From NCBI GenBank assembly GCA_037176905.1, contig JBBBWG010022111.1:1-64000 (forward strand): a DNA stretch of 64,000 nucleotides, in the 5' to 3' direction. Under the pieces are notes generated by a model. It had not been told where the DNA came from. It made no database searches and was given only the letters and a program-made list of their open reading frames with translations. Positions 10,596 to 24,400 of the stretch are shown here, piece by piece. The DNA is from Azolla pinnata. Its lineage: Eukaryota > Streptophyta > Polypodiopsida > Salviniales > Salviniaceae. The translations under genes and the position numbers were made by a program. Numbering within the stretch: the stretch's first letter is position 1; each line of letters begins with the position of its first letter.

Positions 10596-13500
10596 TCACA
10601 CTTGGATAGCAGCATATCGCTCTGCCGCATCATCCGTTTTGTGCTTCTGAAACTTTATATATCGCAATGTATTGGCCAAGAAGGTATCCACCAATCCATC
10701 TTGGATAGCATTTCCGCTTTGGATCTCAGTCCTAATCAGTTCAATAAGGTCCTGGATGATAGCGCTTGTTATATGTTGGTTGCCATGTTCAAAATAGTAC
10801 AAATACCTGCAAGGCAATGATCAACCATTTTGTTAAGCATCATTCTCTCCAGAACCAACTATGAAGCCACCTCATGTCTTAAAATCATGAATAAAATGCG
10901 GCTACCCATTTTCGTAAAACGGATTTGTCTCATCAGTCTTTAAGAATGAACCCTAGTTTCATGACTCCCCTCATTTCAGAAAACATTTGTACATCCACAC
11001 CACTGAAGTCACTGTCTAAGATGCTACTGCAATTTAAAATACTATCCTCAAGGATTTAACTACGCACCATATGAGCCTCCCCCCTATTTTTGCTCTTTGT
11101 TATTTCCATACAAATAAATATATATGAACTTGCAATTAGATTATCAATGCGATAGGAGATATTGTTTGTACTTGTTCAGAATCTCGACGAATAGCGTGAC
11201 TGAACCACCACTTCCTTTCGCTGCAGTTGCCATTTGTTGGGCAGCATTTGCAATTCTCAAGGCTCGTTTGAGGCAAAGCACGACCCTAACGAAAGCCTGC
11301 ATGTTAGAACTAAATTCAGATCAAACAGACATTTCCTCTATTAAATGAGGATACCTTTCACCATCCTGTACACCCCCATCTGATTCAACCCAAAACAAAT
11401 GTGAGCATGCGTACACCGCTCTGCATTGGTCTGGCTTTTTTAAAAGCTTAGCTGAGTACTGCAAACCAAACAACACATTCATGAGAAGGTTTTTGTCATC
11501 CCTATCTACAGATGAATAAATATGGAAATAAGAATCACTCACCCCAGTTGCTTTATGAGTTAGAGTATCTCTGTTATCAGACCCAAACACTTGCATCCTT
11601 TGGAGAGTGCCGATTATCAAATGTATAGCAGTAATTTGTGCTTTTGAATCCTGTTGAAAAATAATATATGCTACATGAGAAAACACGGATAACATTCATT
11701 GACTCCTATCATACTTCAGAATCAACTTACCGCAACTTCTTCTTCATAAAGCACAAATGCTTGTGTCAAAAATTCATATGCAATGGGCTCCAAACTGCAA
11801 TCATTTGCAGCCTGCTTTCACAGAGAAAGGGAGAGAGAGGCATGTTAGCATCTTTTAAAGGATAAAATTGCCCCTTAGATCAGAGCATTCTTATTTAAAT
11901 GACAAGAAATGACTGAAAACCAATCACAGTAATGAAGCTAGCATTCACAGTTACCTCTGCACACTGTAAGTACAGACGTAATGCAAGCTCTGGAGCGGGA
12001 ACAGATGAAAGTGCTTCCACCGTCTTCAAACCAAAAACAAAAATATGAATACTCAATACATAGAAACCATAATAAAATCATGGATATTTCATAAACAGAA
12101 GACTATGCCTGATGTAGGAATTGGAAAATTTTCTGAGATGAAAGTGCCCCATCTTCCACTACTGCATTCTCCCCGTGTGGCTTCAACAACCTCACAAGCT
12201 GCGTATCAAATACGCAAACATTAGTTACTGAAATGCAGCATTGCAGTATCCATAAAAATTGAATTGCATGGTAGAAACTTTACAACCTTAAGAGCAGAGA
12301 AAACTATTGGAGGGAGAGTGTAAACAAGCCTTTTTGGACCACCTTTTAGAAAGTGTTTCCTTATGATCAGAAGTATCTGCATTACAGAGAATACAGTCAA
12401 GTTGGTGATATGCATTGTTTCATCTACAGTCTGTTATTCTTTCATATTAGGATCAGTTGCCTTTTACGGTCTTTACCTTGAACATCTCATCATTATCCGT
12501 GTTCACAAGCATTTGCACAAGCCGGGCAACTAGATTTTGTTCCTCCATGAAGTCTTCCTCGTCAAGCTGCAAAGGCATATGCCAATTAGCAAGTATAGAA
12601 TGATGTAGCTGACATCTGTGTCATACTCAAACTACTCACCTCATCAAGGCCAGGAATGCCTTCACTATCAATAATAACTTCTCTGATCAGTTCAAAGAGT
12701 GCTTCAACCTGTGGAATGTAAGCATTAGCACATTCATTAAGCATAGAAATTTTCAAAAGGTTATTCAAGTTAGCCACCTTTTCAGCTTCTGTAATCAACG
12801 TGTTGTTCTTCATGATACTCTGGATTATTACTCCAGACATGACTTTATTTGTTCCATAATCAAGATGTTCCATAACCTTTGAATAATTAGTCAACTTCAG
12901 AACTGTTACAACATCATTGTATTTCTCAAGAGGAGCACTCAAGAGTGCAACAATCTGTTTGGTAGCTTTACTGTCCTTGACTTTCCCGAAACCCTCCAGC
13001 TTCTTCACACATGCACCCTGCAGTTACCATGTATAAGAGGCTCTAATCTACATAGTGTTCTAAAATGATTATCAACTTAGTTCCTCAAATACATGGATAG
13101 TTCAGGAGATCTATACCAATAATTGATCGACATAGTCAAGGCGATCAACATGGACATGGAGTGTGAACGTTAGGAGTGCAACGTGTAGACCAATAGCACC
13201 AACCAGTGGCATGTCTGGCTGGGCCTCTATCACCTGCCACAAATTGAAAGAACATGTTTGCCTACCATTTTATAAGAAAAATATTACAATTTTATTGCTT
13301 CTCTCACTAAATGCTCACCCATTACTAAAATACCTTTACTACAGCATCATTGAGCTTTGAGAATGCTTCAACTTGCAAAAACTCCGACAGCACCTGCATG
13401 CTTTAAAGTTGTTAATTCTGGTGGATAGAAATCATTACCACTAACAGTAAGAGAAGTTGTGTACCTCAGATGCAGAAGTTGCATAGTTTGAAAGCCTATC

Positions 13501-16477
13501 CATCAATTGTGACATAATTGTTTTAATATCCACCGTTGGCTGCATAATCACCTAAATACGTAACTGAAACCAGCATGAATAGTTATGCAACAATGAATGT
13601 ACACTACCTGAAGTTGAGAGCAAGCTCCAAGAAGCGTCTCCAGCGTGTGCAGATGGTATTCGTCAGGAAACACTTGGATAACACAGTCCATCAGGTAATA
13701 CTGTGCTAGGTCATCTTTACAATTGACTACCTGTACCAAGATTCTGCTCATTATTTTTGCAGTGTTGAACCATATTTCTCAATACAAAAGAAGTATTCAT
13801 ACCTGCTCCAAAATACGAGGAAGGACCACATCTTTATACATTTCTAGGTCAACACCTTCCAATTGACTCAACACATGCAAATTTTTCCCCACCTGAAAAC
13901 CAGAAGATGAAAAATCTAAGCACAATTTTCAAGTCAAATGCTAGGGTTTTGCGAGTGCAATGGAAACACATGTGTATTCAATCTAGCACAGGCATCCATC
14001 CAACTGTACGTTTCAATTATGTATTGAATACCATGAAACCTGTATTAACAAATGATTCTTTCACATGAATGTTACCAAATCACGAAGCTCACTCCTCTCC
14101 TTTTCCCGCTTCTCTCTTTCCCGAGCAGGACCCTGCAGAGCACGAAAATTCTTGATAAGGGAGTTACTACAAACATAGTTGATAATCACCATGTATTAGA
14201 TGGGCAACCTAGCCTGCAAACGGTTCACATACACACCTGATGCTGCATTCGTACCCATAACTTGTTCATTTCAGTGAAATTCTGAAGCACAAACTCCACA
14301 GCATCTACAACAGTTCCACCCTCCCTGTTCAGAAGAAGTTACAGCGGCTAAGTTGGCCTAAATACACTTCCCAAAATGGATGACCAAGGAAAACAGTCTT
14401 TTACTCTTCATACTCTGAAGATGCATCTGGCAGCTTGTCTTTGCTAATCTGAGATAAATAGCTTCTCAGAAAAAGTCCACGAAGCGGATGCTGTATGCCA
14501 CGGCACATTTCAACCAGATCCTTAAGGATCTCCTTTGCAGGCGCCTCTTTTGATTTTATGTAGATACAACCTACCGTACACAGCAGATATCTGCACATAC
14601 AATGAACTAGTGTAGATGACAATGCAATTGTGAATGCAAGGGTAATACTTGATTTTCGTGTGATGCGAAGTTGAACAGAGAACTCACAGTCTGGGTAGTA
14701 TGTTGACTGAACTTTGAACGAGTTTATAAAGATGTGCATTACTGCAACCCCTTTTTGTTTCCTCTTGAAAGAACACTTCTAGCATTCGCAGCTCGTCAAA
14801 TGTTCTCATATCTTAGCTAGTCAAGTTATTTTAACTAAAAGATAACACTATAAAACACTTGAGAAAACAACAAACTCAGATTTCCGATCTGGATCCCATC
14901 TGCCTGTACAGAATGCAAACATGCTCACAAGATTCCCAAATCCAGGTATATATGTACACTGTGCAAACATGTTCAGTTATTGATCAATGGGAGATAATCA
15001 TTCAAAAGACATAGATTAGCCTATAATATACAGAAAACTAATATTAACCACAGCTGTGATTGGATACAGAGTTCATAATACTTCTGAGGTGAGAGTTTTG
15101 ACGTCTTCAGTTCTGAAAGCATTTGACCTGAATACTTCAGTGCATCTTGCAAATTGTTTCCGTCCTGTAATAGACAAGAATAACATTATCGATTTTAGAT
15201 TTTCGATGTCATATCATGTGGTCACAATTATCAACTGCAGTGGAAACCCATCGTTGACAATCTAGGCCTGACTCTCTATTGGATAATCACGAGCATTGTG
15301 GAGACATTTCATTCAGCACTCACATGCTGTGATCTGCGAAAGCAGATAGCAGCACTTCACATATATACAATCATTGACAATTATGATTGGGGTTCTGTTT
15401 GGGAATAAACATTAAACCCTCAACTGTAAGCCAAACACCAAGTCGGACCAAAAAATAACACACATCGTGGTGTGATCTTCATGACAAGAGAGAAGAACTC
15501 CCAGAAGTCAATACCTCTATTTTGTGTTGGCAACTAATTTTGCCTTATAACTAGTTTTCTATCACTGCTTGCAATTAATGTGTAAATTTGCTCATATTAT
15601 CAAGTAAATTTGCTCATATTATCAAGCATTATCAACTAATTTTGGGTCATGTACACATGACCCAAATAGCAAAGTGGCGGGAAGAATCATACACATTCAC
15701 CTACAAAGTTTCATCCTGTGTTTCGGTGGTCCCGATCGAAATCAGTTCTTTAAGTGAAAGAAAAGAAAATATTTGTGTAGATCTCTATCTTCATTATCAA
15801 CGTTTGAGCCCTTGAGCTTTAAATCGAGTTATTTTTTACAGAGTACAAACGTGATGTTCATTACCAGCAACATTACTTTTGCACTTGATTGTGAGGCTGA
15901 TATGACTTAGCTCACCAAGTGAACTCAAATAATTGTAAATTTTCATCCCAAAGTCATGTGTCACAAGGTAAACCCTCTTCATCCATGGATCTAATACCAG
16001 AATATGGTACATTACAATTTCACATAATCGTGACATGCCAGATACAACGGGAGCAATTGGAGAAGCTGTGGCTATGACTTGTATCAGTTTCAGCTCTAAA
16101 AGATCCAACTTTTACACTTCGATCCCTTCTCTTCTTGGCTCAAGACATGTCAGAATCTATTTGACAGTTCCGATATGATAGATCTTTCCGAGTCACATTC
16201 CCAAATGTGAACAACATCCCTGTAGGTCCCCATGCTTATGTATAAAAGTGCAACATCTAAACGCCAAATACTGTCATTTTTGGGACATATACATATATAT
16301 AAAGTTAATACGAATCTGCAAGTAAGACAAGAAGAATGAACAAAAGCGGGGATGCGGAGTGAATACCAGGGCTCGATGCATGTAGAAAGCATGGCGCTGG
16401 ACTGCAGCCGTTGCATCAGCGAGCCATTTCTCCTGATCCTCCACGCCGGGGATTCCACCAGGCTGAGGATTCTGCAT
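10596..16477 (-). CDS. VPS35: Vacuolar protein sorting-associated protein 35 (retromer core subunit)
   Basis: Twenty-two exons join in one frame to 797 residues, the normal plant VPS35 length: 16477-16367, 15164-15068, 14811-14688, 14590-14405, 14324-14237, 14132-14076, 13892-13803, 13730-13608, 13539-13465, 13393-13334, 13233-13117, 13017-12778, 12708-12640, 12566-12477, 12376-12287, 12198-12109, 12023-11955, 11811-11731, 11650-11543, 11458-11355, 11285-11172, 10806-10596. VPS35 is the alpha-solenoid scaffold of the VPS26-VPS29-VPS35 trimer that recycles vacuolar sorting receptors from endosomes. The conserved PRLYL motif, known to contact VPS26, is at residues 109-113. Other diagnostic stretches are [49 protein letters not shown] and [13 protein letters not shown]. 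The start lacks the longer acidic leader of some homologues. The intron after exon 16 begins GC instead of GT. Exon 21 starts inside a longer open stretch; the acceptor at 11286 is the one that keeps [12 protein letters not shown]. Confidence 0.95.
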
Positions 16478-18418
16478 TATTCTCACAAGAAGGACCTCCG
16501 ACAAGAAGAAGAAGAAGAAACAGTACTCGCTATCTTTCCTTCTTCTCTCGCTTTCCCTTTCACTTGACTATGGTATCAATCTTGCTGCTTGATTTCAGGT
16601 TTCCTAGAGTCCGAGCGGGGACGGATTGCGGGGAAGGGGAGGCGAGATTCAGGCCGCGCGCGATCAGGATCGGGCTCCGTTCTCCCTTGTCCGCCTCCTT
16701 CCTTCTGCAGAGATGTCGAAGAAGAAGAAAAGGCAGAAATTCACACTCGAGAAGTACACGTCTCTCGCGACAGGGAAAATAAGCTCTCACGGGATACGTA
16801 CATACGTACATCCATCCGTATATACGGTTTCATATACGCCGTACAAATACGCGTGCATGCCTATGTTTGACATGGTCTAGTTCCAATGCGGTGCATAATC
16901 CGTATGCGTGCTATGCGTATGGGCATGACAGGATCGAAGGGTACGAATCGAATATACCGACTCTAATATGAATACGCGTGTATGTGCATGGGTACGTGTA
17001 TTGAAGACGCGTACGTGCTCAAAAAATATGGTTTCCGTCGTTTTAACCGATCGTATCCATCCTTATGACATGCATGAAGATCGAGTAGTGATTCATTTGC
17101 TTGCGATCTTGCCGAACGATTGACTCTTAAAAGGATTGATTGCTCGTCGATGCCAAATCAGGCATCGAGTGCATGGCAGAGATGCAAAGGCTGGGATCCG
17201 TATGTATTCTTTCAGTTAGCTCTGCTTAGAGGCTTGGATCCGTACGTATTCTTTTAGCTAGCTCAAAGCAGAGCATACAATGCCAGTATATACATGGTAC
17301 GATCAATCGACATGTGTCAAGAAAGAGCCCACAATCTTCCATTATCGAATCTGCATCCTCTCTCCCACATCAGGCCCAAATTGGGTACATTCCATTTTAC
17401 CTATCGATACTTTCCCTTAATGGATGACTCTTAATCAGCACGAGCGCTCAAAAAGAGTGGGGATGATAGATTGATAGATCAAGACATCGATCGAAGGATG
17501 AATTGCTTCAAGTATTACAATCGGAGTGTTTCTAAAGCCACGTAAATTCGTAATTATGCAATACTATGGGCTTTCCAGCCTTCCAAATCCACACAAAAAA
17601 ATCCTAGAGATGGGAAGAGAGGACTGGCAAAATCTCATAAAGAAGAGATTGAAAATAGATTTTTTTTAAAAACCACTTTAGACGAACGAGACCGAGCTCA
17701 ATTCTTACCAGAGCTTCGCTTCAACAAAGTCGATTTTAACCAAAACAGAACTGTAGCAATTAAGATCAGGATTTAGCTGGCAAACATAATTTCACCGAAC
17801 TCACAGCCTCTGATGACATTGGTATCCAAATAAAAGTTCCAACCAAGGAGATTCGAGAAACCCCATCTCCTTGGGATCCATTTCACTAAATACACACTTA
17901 CATATGTATATACAAACATCCATAGCTCTTACAAATGCCGCTTGTCTTCTGATTTTGCGCCCCCAAATGGATGGGTCCAAGAAACTAGCAAGCTCCACTT
18001 TCTAGCTCTTCTCAATATGAAGCTCCTTGCAGCCAAAGCTCTGAACACACACTTGTGAATACAAAAAATCCTCGAACACAACAGGCATCGAGTTTTTCGA
18101 CTAGAATATAGCAACTAGAATATGTCAAGGCATTCAGAAACCAACCCTATGTTGCGTATTTACAAGACGACAGGTTATTGATAATTGACCTTTCCATAAG
18201 CACAAAAGATATGTACGTTCTTTATCTACAAGCAGCAAGGTGACCTTGCATTGCCGATTCTCTGGCTTTCAATAGGAAGCCGATTACATAAACAATTGAA
18301 GGACACTGTCCAATGACCTTAAGGCCAATAAACGCCGGAATCGTATCTCCTTATGTATAGTGAATGACAATACCACAAACCTCAAGCTTCACACTGCCTG
18401 CATAGTAGCTCCCAGGGT
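16478..18418. other. Intergenic: VPS35 promoter side and UPL6 3' flank
   Basis: No gene recognised. The part next to VPS35 (about 16780-17040) is rich in short CGTAC/GTATGCG/TACGTG motifs, probably degraded microsatellite. At 17187-17265 a segment containing GGATCCGTA.GTATTCTTT is present twice in tandem, flanked by inverted AGCTCTGCTTA-like arms. The part next to UPL6 should be its 3' untranslated region. Confidence 0.5.
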
Positions 18419-21400
18419 TTAGCTTAAATCAAAACCAGCATCTGCATTTATAGCGTAGAGAAGCTTTGCCTTAAGGACCTCTTTCCTGTAATGCACACAT
18501 AAACTCAAAACCATAAATATGTTTGCTTGTACCTCCTATAGTGAGGAAGGTTGGGTAGATTTATATCATAGAACGTATTTGCCTGTACCTCGTGTAAGGA
18601 GGAAGCTTGAGCAGATTTATACACGTTGCTGAAGTAGGAAGACGGTCCAACATCTCATCTGACACATTCTCTGACCCAGCTCTGCATATAATCACAGCAA
18701 TTGCACATTAAAACATAACTGCAGCCCACGTCTGTATGTAATTTCAACATTTTATGCATACCTTTGAATGCAAAATTGCGGATCCAGGTATTTGAAGCCC
18801 AACAACGGTCCACGAGAGCATCCAGTAACAAATCTTCATCAATATTCCAACCCAATCAGTCCTCTTTGCTCTTCTCAAAGAGCATTTTACTTAATGACGT
18901 TAGTTTCATATTCTAAAGGTTCGGGACTCTATTTGGGCAATGCACAACTTATGAACAGGAAGTCTGAAATCCCATGAGATCAAATGCTACTTCCTAACAT
19001 CGGGAAAACAAAACAAAACAAAACAAAGAGCTGCATGGCAAAGGATCACAATTGGTAGCTTATTTTACAGGAAAATAGGCATACTACAAAAAGATGGAAG
19101 GAAAATGTTCACAGCTTGTAGCTAAACAAAACAATAAAGTGCGTGATGAGAAACTGGGTGGTAAAAAGTTCACAAAAATATGGAGAACCTACTCCAAAAT
19201 GATTATATCTATATTATAAGATAAAAAAAACACAGGAACGGGTTCCCTAAACATAAAATGATACTACAAATCACAAAACAATTACTTGAGAAACATTTGT
19301 TGTTGGCGTGAGTCAAACGTCTTGACAATGTCCCAAAATTCCTCAATCACGGGATGATCCTGATAAGATGTTAATTAGGAAAAAAGAAAAAGAGAACCTC
19401 ATTGTTAAGGAATAAACTAGCAGAACATGTATGCAACCTCACTATAACCACCAGCATAGTTTGCATTCGAGCGGAGGTCATCCACATTTAGACCCTCTAC
19501 GGATCCAGAGATTAAAAGCTGCAAATATCCAAAGAAAAAAAATGAAAGAATGCATCATGACACATAGTACCTCCCATCAGATACACCACAAAAATCAACC
19601 TCAAATTATCAGCCTCACCTGTAATTCATGTTCATTGAACATATCAATCCATTTTGACTGTATCAATTGTTGAAATCCCCGTAGAAAGAAATAACTTTGC
19701 TGCCGAATCTGCAGGCGGTGGTTTATCCAATTGAAACTTTTGAAATTGACATTACTTTAAAGAGAGAAAGCATGGGACCGAATAGACCTGGATGTTAAGG
19801 CGGTAATTTGCAACCAGATGAATATATCTGATTACATTATCATTGTTCACTTGGATATCCTTCCCACCTGGCAGCAGCTCAACCTGGGCTTGTTCACCAT
19901 ATTCATTGTTCTCAATCACAAAATAGAGACCCAGTTGAGTCAAATCTCCTTCATATTTCTGCAGGAAATACAAATGAAATAAGATTCGTGATTTGAGTTT
20001 TACTCCACATAAGGATGGGAAACAAAGAAGAAAACCTCTTCTTGATGATATTTCAGGTAATCACATATAGCCACCCAGATGCATTGGAAGGATACAGATG
20101 ATAAATTTTAGTCTCCAGGAAGCCATCCACATCAAATACTATTTATAAAATGCATATGAATCATCATTGTGAATATGTTATCATGCATTTCATGATGAAT
20201 CATGAAGCACTTTAATGCCCATTTCTCATTGTCAGAACCAAATTAATCATAATGATATGACGTTTGTTGCTGTAATACTAGTCTATAATGTTGTATTTCC
20301 AAGTAGTCCTTACATCTCAAGTAAGGACTCATTAGCAGAATTTATCCGTTTTTTCTGGCCATCAACCTCAGGTAAGACTTACCACCTAAAGTTCCCATCT
20401 GCAAATCTAGGTATTAAAGAAAGATATGAATACAAAACAGATATGAAGCACAGAAGAACAAATGACACATTCAACAATTGAGTTATTCAGGGCTTCAGAA
20501 GAATGTCATAAAGACTTATATTCTTTTTATAATTGTTTAACTTAAACAGTAACCTTAAGAAATAGTATACTTCGGTATAGCACAATATCCAAAGATTGCA
20601 AGTCATGCAAGTAGTTACGTCTGGATAACTCAATTATTGAATGACAGATTTGATAATTGAGTTATTCAGGGCTTCAGAAGAATGTCAAGAGGATCTCTAT
20701 TCTTTCATAATTGTTTAACTTAAAACAGTAACCTTAAGAAACAGTAAGCTTCGGTATAGCTCGGGATCCAAAGATTGCAGGTCATGCAAGTAGTTATGTC
20801 TGACACAACAATGAAAAATTTGTCAGCAACATAAAAAATCTAAGGAATAGTCTAATCTAATAGATATATATACATGTATATCTGCTCACTTTTTCTTTAG
20901 TTTGCTCAGAAAAAATGTCGCAAAGGGTATGTCCACCAAGATGCCTTCAAACATAGCCTACGCAAGCATTTATCATCAGCACTTATACAATTGAATAGGA
21001 ATAGACAGTTCTATGACTGTTAGCAGATATATAACAATGTTTAGAACTCCAAGAAAAAACACCTTTCCAAGAATTTTCCCCAGAAACTCAAAATATTGAA
21101 GATGTTCATCATGCACCATATGTGACGCTGGATTTGGGTACAACAGATGATCAGGAGTTTCCTGCATAAGGAAACAAATTTTATCAACCTGTACATGAAC
21201 CCTACTTTGTTCATTTCAATATGGATAAGCTCACCTTAAATAAACCGTATTGTATATCAAAAGCAGCTTTTGTAATGTTTTCCATAAAATCCTTAAATAT
21301 TCCGCCACCATCTACTCCAGCTTCCTCTACCCCAAATTCATTCACAAATGAGACCCGGATCTGAAAAGGAAAAAGCTTATAATGTCTTTTTGTTGAATCT

Positions 21401-24400
21401 GAAATACAGAACAAGTTGTAGAATTTAAAAATTATAACTACAATATATGTACATAAAGATATGTCACATATGCACTGGCCCGATTTTACCAGATTTTTGC
21501 ATGCCCTTTCCATAATTGAAATTCTTTATTTACTAGTAGTTATCAGGACCATGTTCCCAATGACGTGTTCTGAACGCCCAACCCTCACTAATAAAGTTCA
21601 AAATTGGGCTATTGCATAATCCACAACAGGAAAAAGGACTTACTGTGCCATGAAGAGCCTCCTCAGATAATGAGCTAAGACTAGCAAATGCATCTTCCAC
21701 TATTCGATCTCTCCTTATTTGAATACGCAACCTCGAAGTAAAGGCACTGCGTGACTCATTCTGTTTTGCAGTATTTAACTGTGCCTGTAAGCATAAAGTA
21801 TACATTTCGTGGGACCATCCCAAGTTGAGTAACATTGCCCAAACTCAAAATACTGTTAAAATCGACAAAACTAATATTGGAAGATGCGATCCAAACAACA
21901 TAAGAGTACCGGCACACACCAACAATTAGATTATTAATAAATGAAAGTACTCACGTTATGTAAAAACATTACATCTTTCTAAGGCACTTAAATTGTTTTA
22001 TCATGACATCCTTCATAACAAGCATAATCACAACCTTCCATCTTTGCATTGCGGCTATCAGATGAGAGTGCCACATAATGTGGTTCCCAATAAAGAAAAA
22101 ATGGCCAAAATGAGAGTGTAAATAAGGCCCTGAGCCAATCTAAAATGTAGAGATTATTATCTTTTATACCCACTCCTTCCATCAGACACCCAATATATAG
22201 TTGGTCATTCACAATAATAATTAGGACCCTCTCGTTTAAGAAAATTATGTAGGAAGGTGTTTTTGCTTTGCACTTCCTTTTCATATTTCACTGAAGAGTA
22301 AAACATAAGCATTGTTTCCGAGATAAAGAGTTTACTATGGCCTGTTTAAGGCATCACTTTACTTGCTTGTTTCTTTCTTTAGTTATCTCTCAATATTGAC
22401 TTATATACATTTCCCACACTATATGTGCTTTCCATCTACTACTGCTACAGATGTTATATTACCAGTTGCACATGAACAAGGCTTCTGGGCCCTATAAGTT
22501 CAAGATCATTTGCCCTGTGATGCTTCCCATTCACATTTATCCGGCCCACACGCATTCAGCTCATGAACATATGACAATCCCTCACTAATTCTAACAAATT
22601 GCAACTTACAACATACTTAAAATAGGATAAACTTACAGTATAAATACGGACTCTGTGAGTAAATGGGATCAAGAAAGGGGCCTGGTAAAGCAGCTCACGT
22701 GCCCTGGAATTCTCATGTTCTACCTGCATATTAGATCGACACTTATGAGATAATCCTATTTCAAACCTTCACCTAGTTGATAACAATTGAGACAAAAAGT
22801 TACCATAGGATTAATTGACATTGTAAAGCAGTAAAAACTTACTCTCTGCAATAAGGATATTACAATGCGGATAAAAGTTAAGTCTTAGTACTGTTCTCAC
22901 TAGGACTCGAGGAGTAGAGAGGTTTTCAACAACAGTACCATCTAATCTCACATACTTAAACGACAACAATGCAACTATATACGCTCATAAATGAGATCAA
23001 ACAAGCTTTTTTTTAGCTCTGTCACTCCTTTCCATTCTAGAAATCAATCAAGGAGTTACAATAGATCGAGCATCACAGAAATTTCATCTGGACCATGACA
23101 ACATCATCCTTCTCAGCCATAGACAACAGCCATCATCTCCTAGCAACAGAGGTGTTTAATTCATTTCCATACCTCTTCCTCTTAGGATTGGCCCTTGTTG
23201 GAGCTTTTCAGTGCCAAAAGTTTCAATATATCTCAGTTCAGAATATTAAACGCTTAGATAATGAGATTCTCTACTAACTTATTTTGGTAATGCTCAGATA
23301 ATGAGATTCTCAACAAGACAACATACTAAGATGTATTCTCATGTTGATCTCAATGCTCATTTATACCTTGTACTATCAGTTATAAAACAAAATATTTATG
23401 TCGCACATTCAACATAGGACTCATATATTTGTTAAGACCACCTGTCAGAGATAGATTATTGCAAAGCATCCTAAAATTTGCCCCACAGCTATCACTGTGT
23501 TTAGGAAGCGCTTTCTTAAACATTTGGAAGCACAATGGTAACTTTTATCATCGAATCAGTATCCTCAGGTCTCCTACATATTTGGCCAGTGTTCAGACCA
23601 GCCAAAAAAAAACAGATGGTTTTTTATATCCCTAAAACCATTTATAATTCACGTAAAAGAGAATAGAAATTTTATGGTGAGACAATAGAGCAACTGCAAC
23701 TAGTAGACCAGAAAAACAAATGTGGCATTTTAATATATCTGCAGAAATTTATGAAAGAAAATAGTCCAACAAAAAACAAAAACCTGTGCAAAGAATATTT
23801 CATCCATGGCTTCCCTTGCATAGAAATCTTGAGGTGGCGTGAATTGGCGTCTGTTATTCCAATCCTGTAGCTGAACCAAATGAAATAATTCTACATCAAC
23901 ACAAAAATACATTAATTTTGATGAATATATTTTTTCGATGACATTTTAACTCCACCTCACCTGTGCAAGAAGTGTGGAGGAAAAATGGCTAACCCTCTGC
24001 CTGAAAAAACTTGGTGACAAAAACCTCTGACCAGCCTGAGATTTTGGAACTTTTTTAAGGGAGGCTGAGGAGCTTGGTGAAAGTTTTGAAGGCAATACCC
24101 ATAGCAGCTGCCACAAAGCCTTCCACACAGACAAATATCTTTCAATCACTCCACTTTTTGTAAGGAGAATTAAAATACAAAGGAGAGATCAATTCCCTAA
24201 GTGATCATTATGGGGTTGTCCATTGAACGAGCAAACAAACATGAAAAATGAAAATGTTGCATAATCAATAAGTCTATATGATTCAGCAAATCATATAAGG
24301 ATCCAGGCCCCCACCTTCACATCAACATCGTAAGAGTTTTTAGGAAACAATTAAGAACATCCAAAACACAAAAACAAAATGAACTGTGTTCTAGTTAGAT

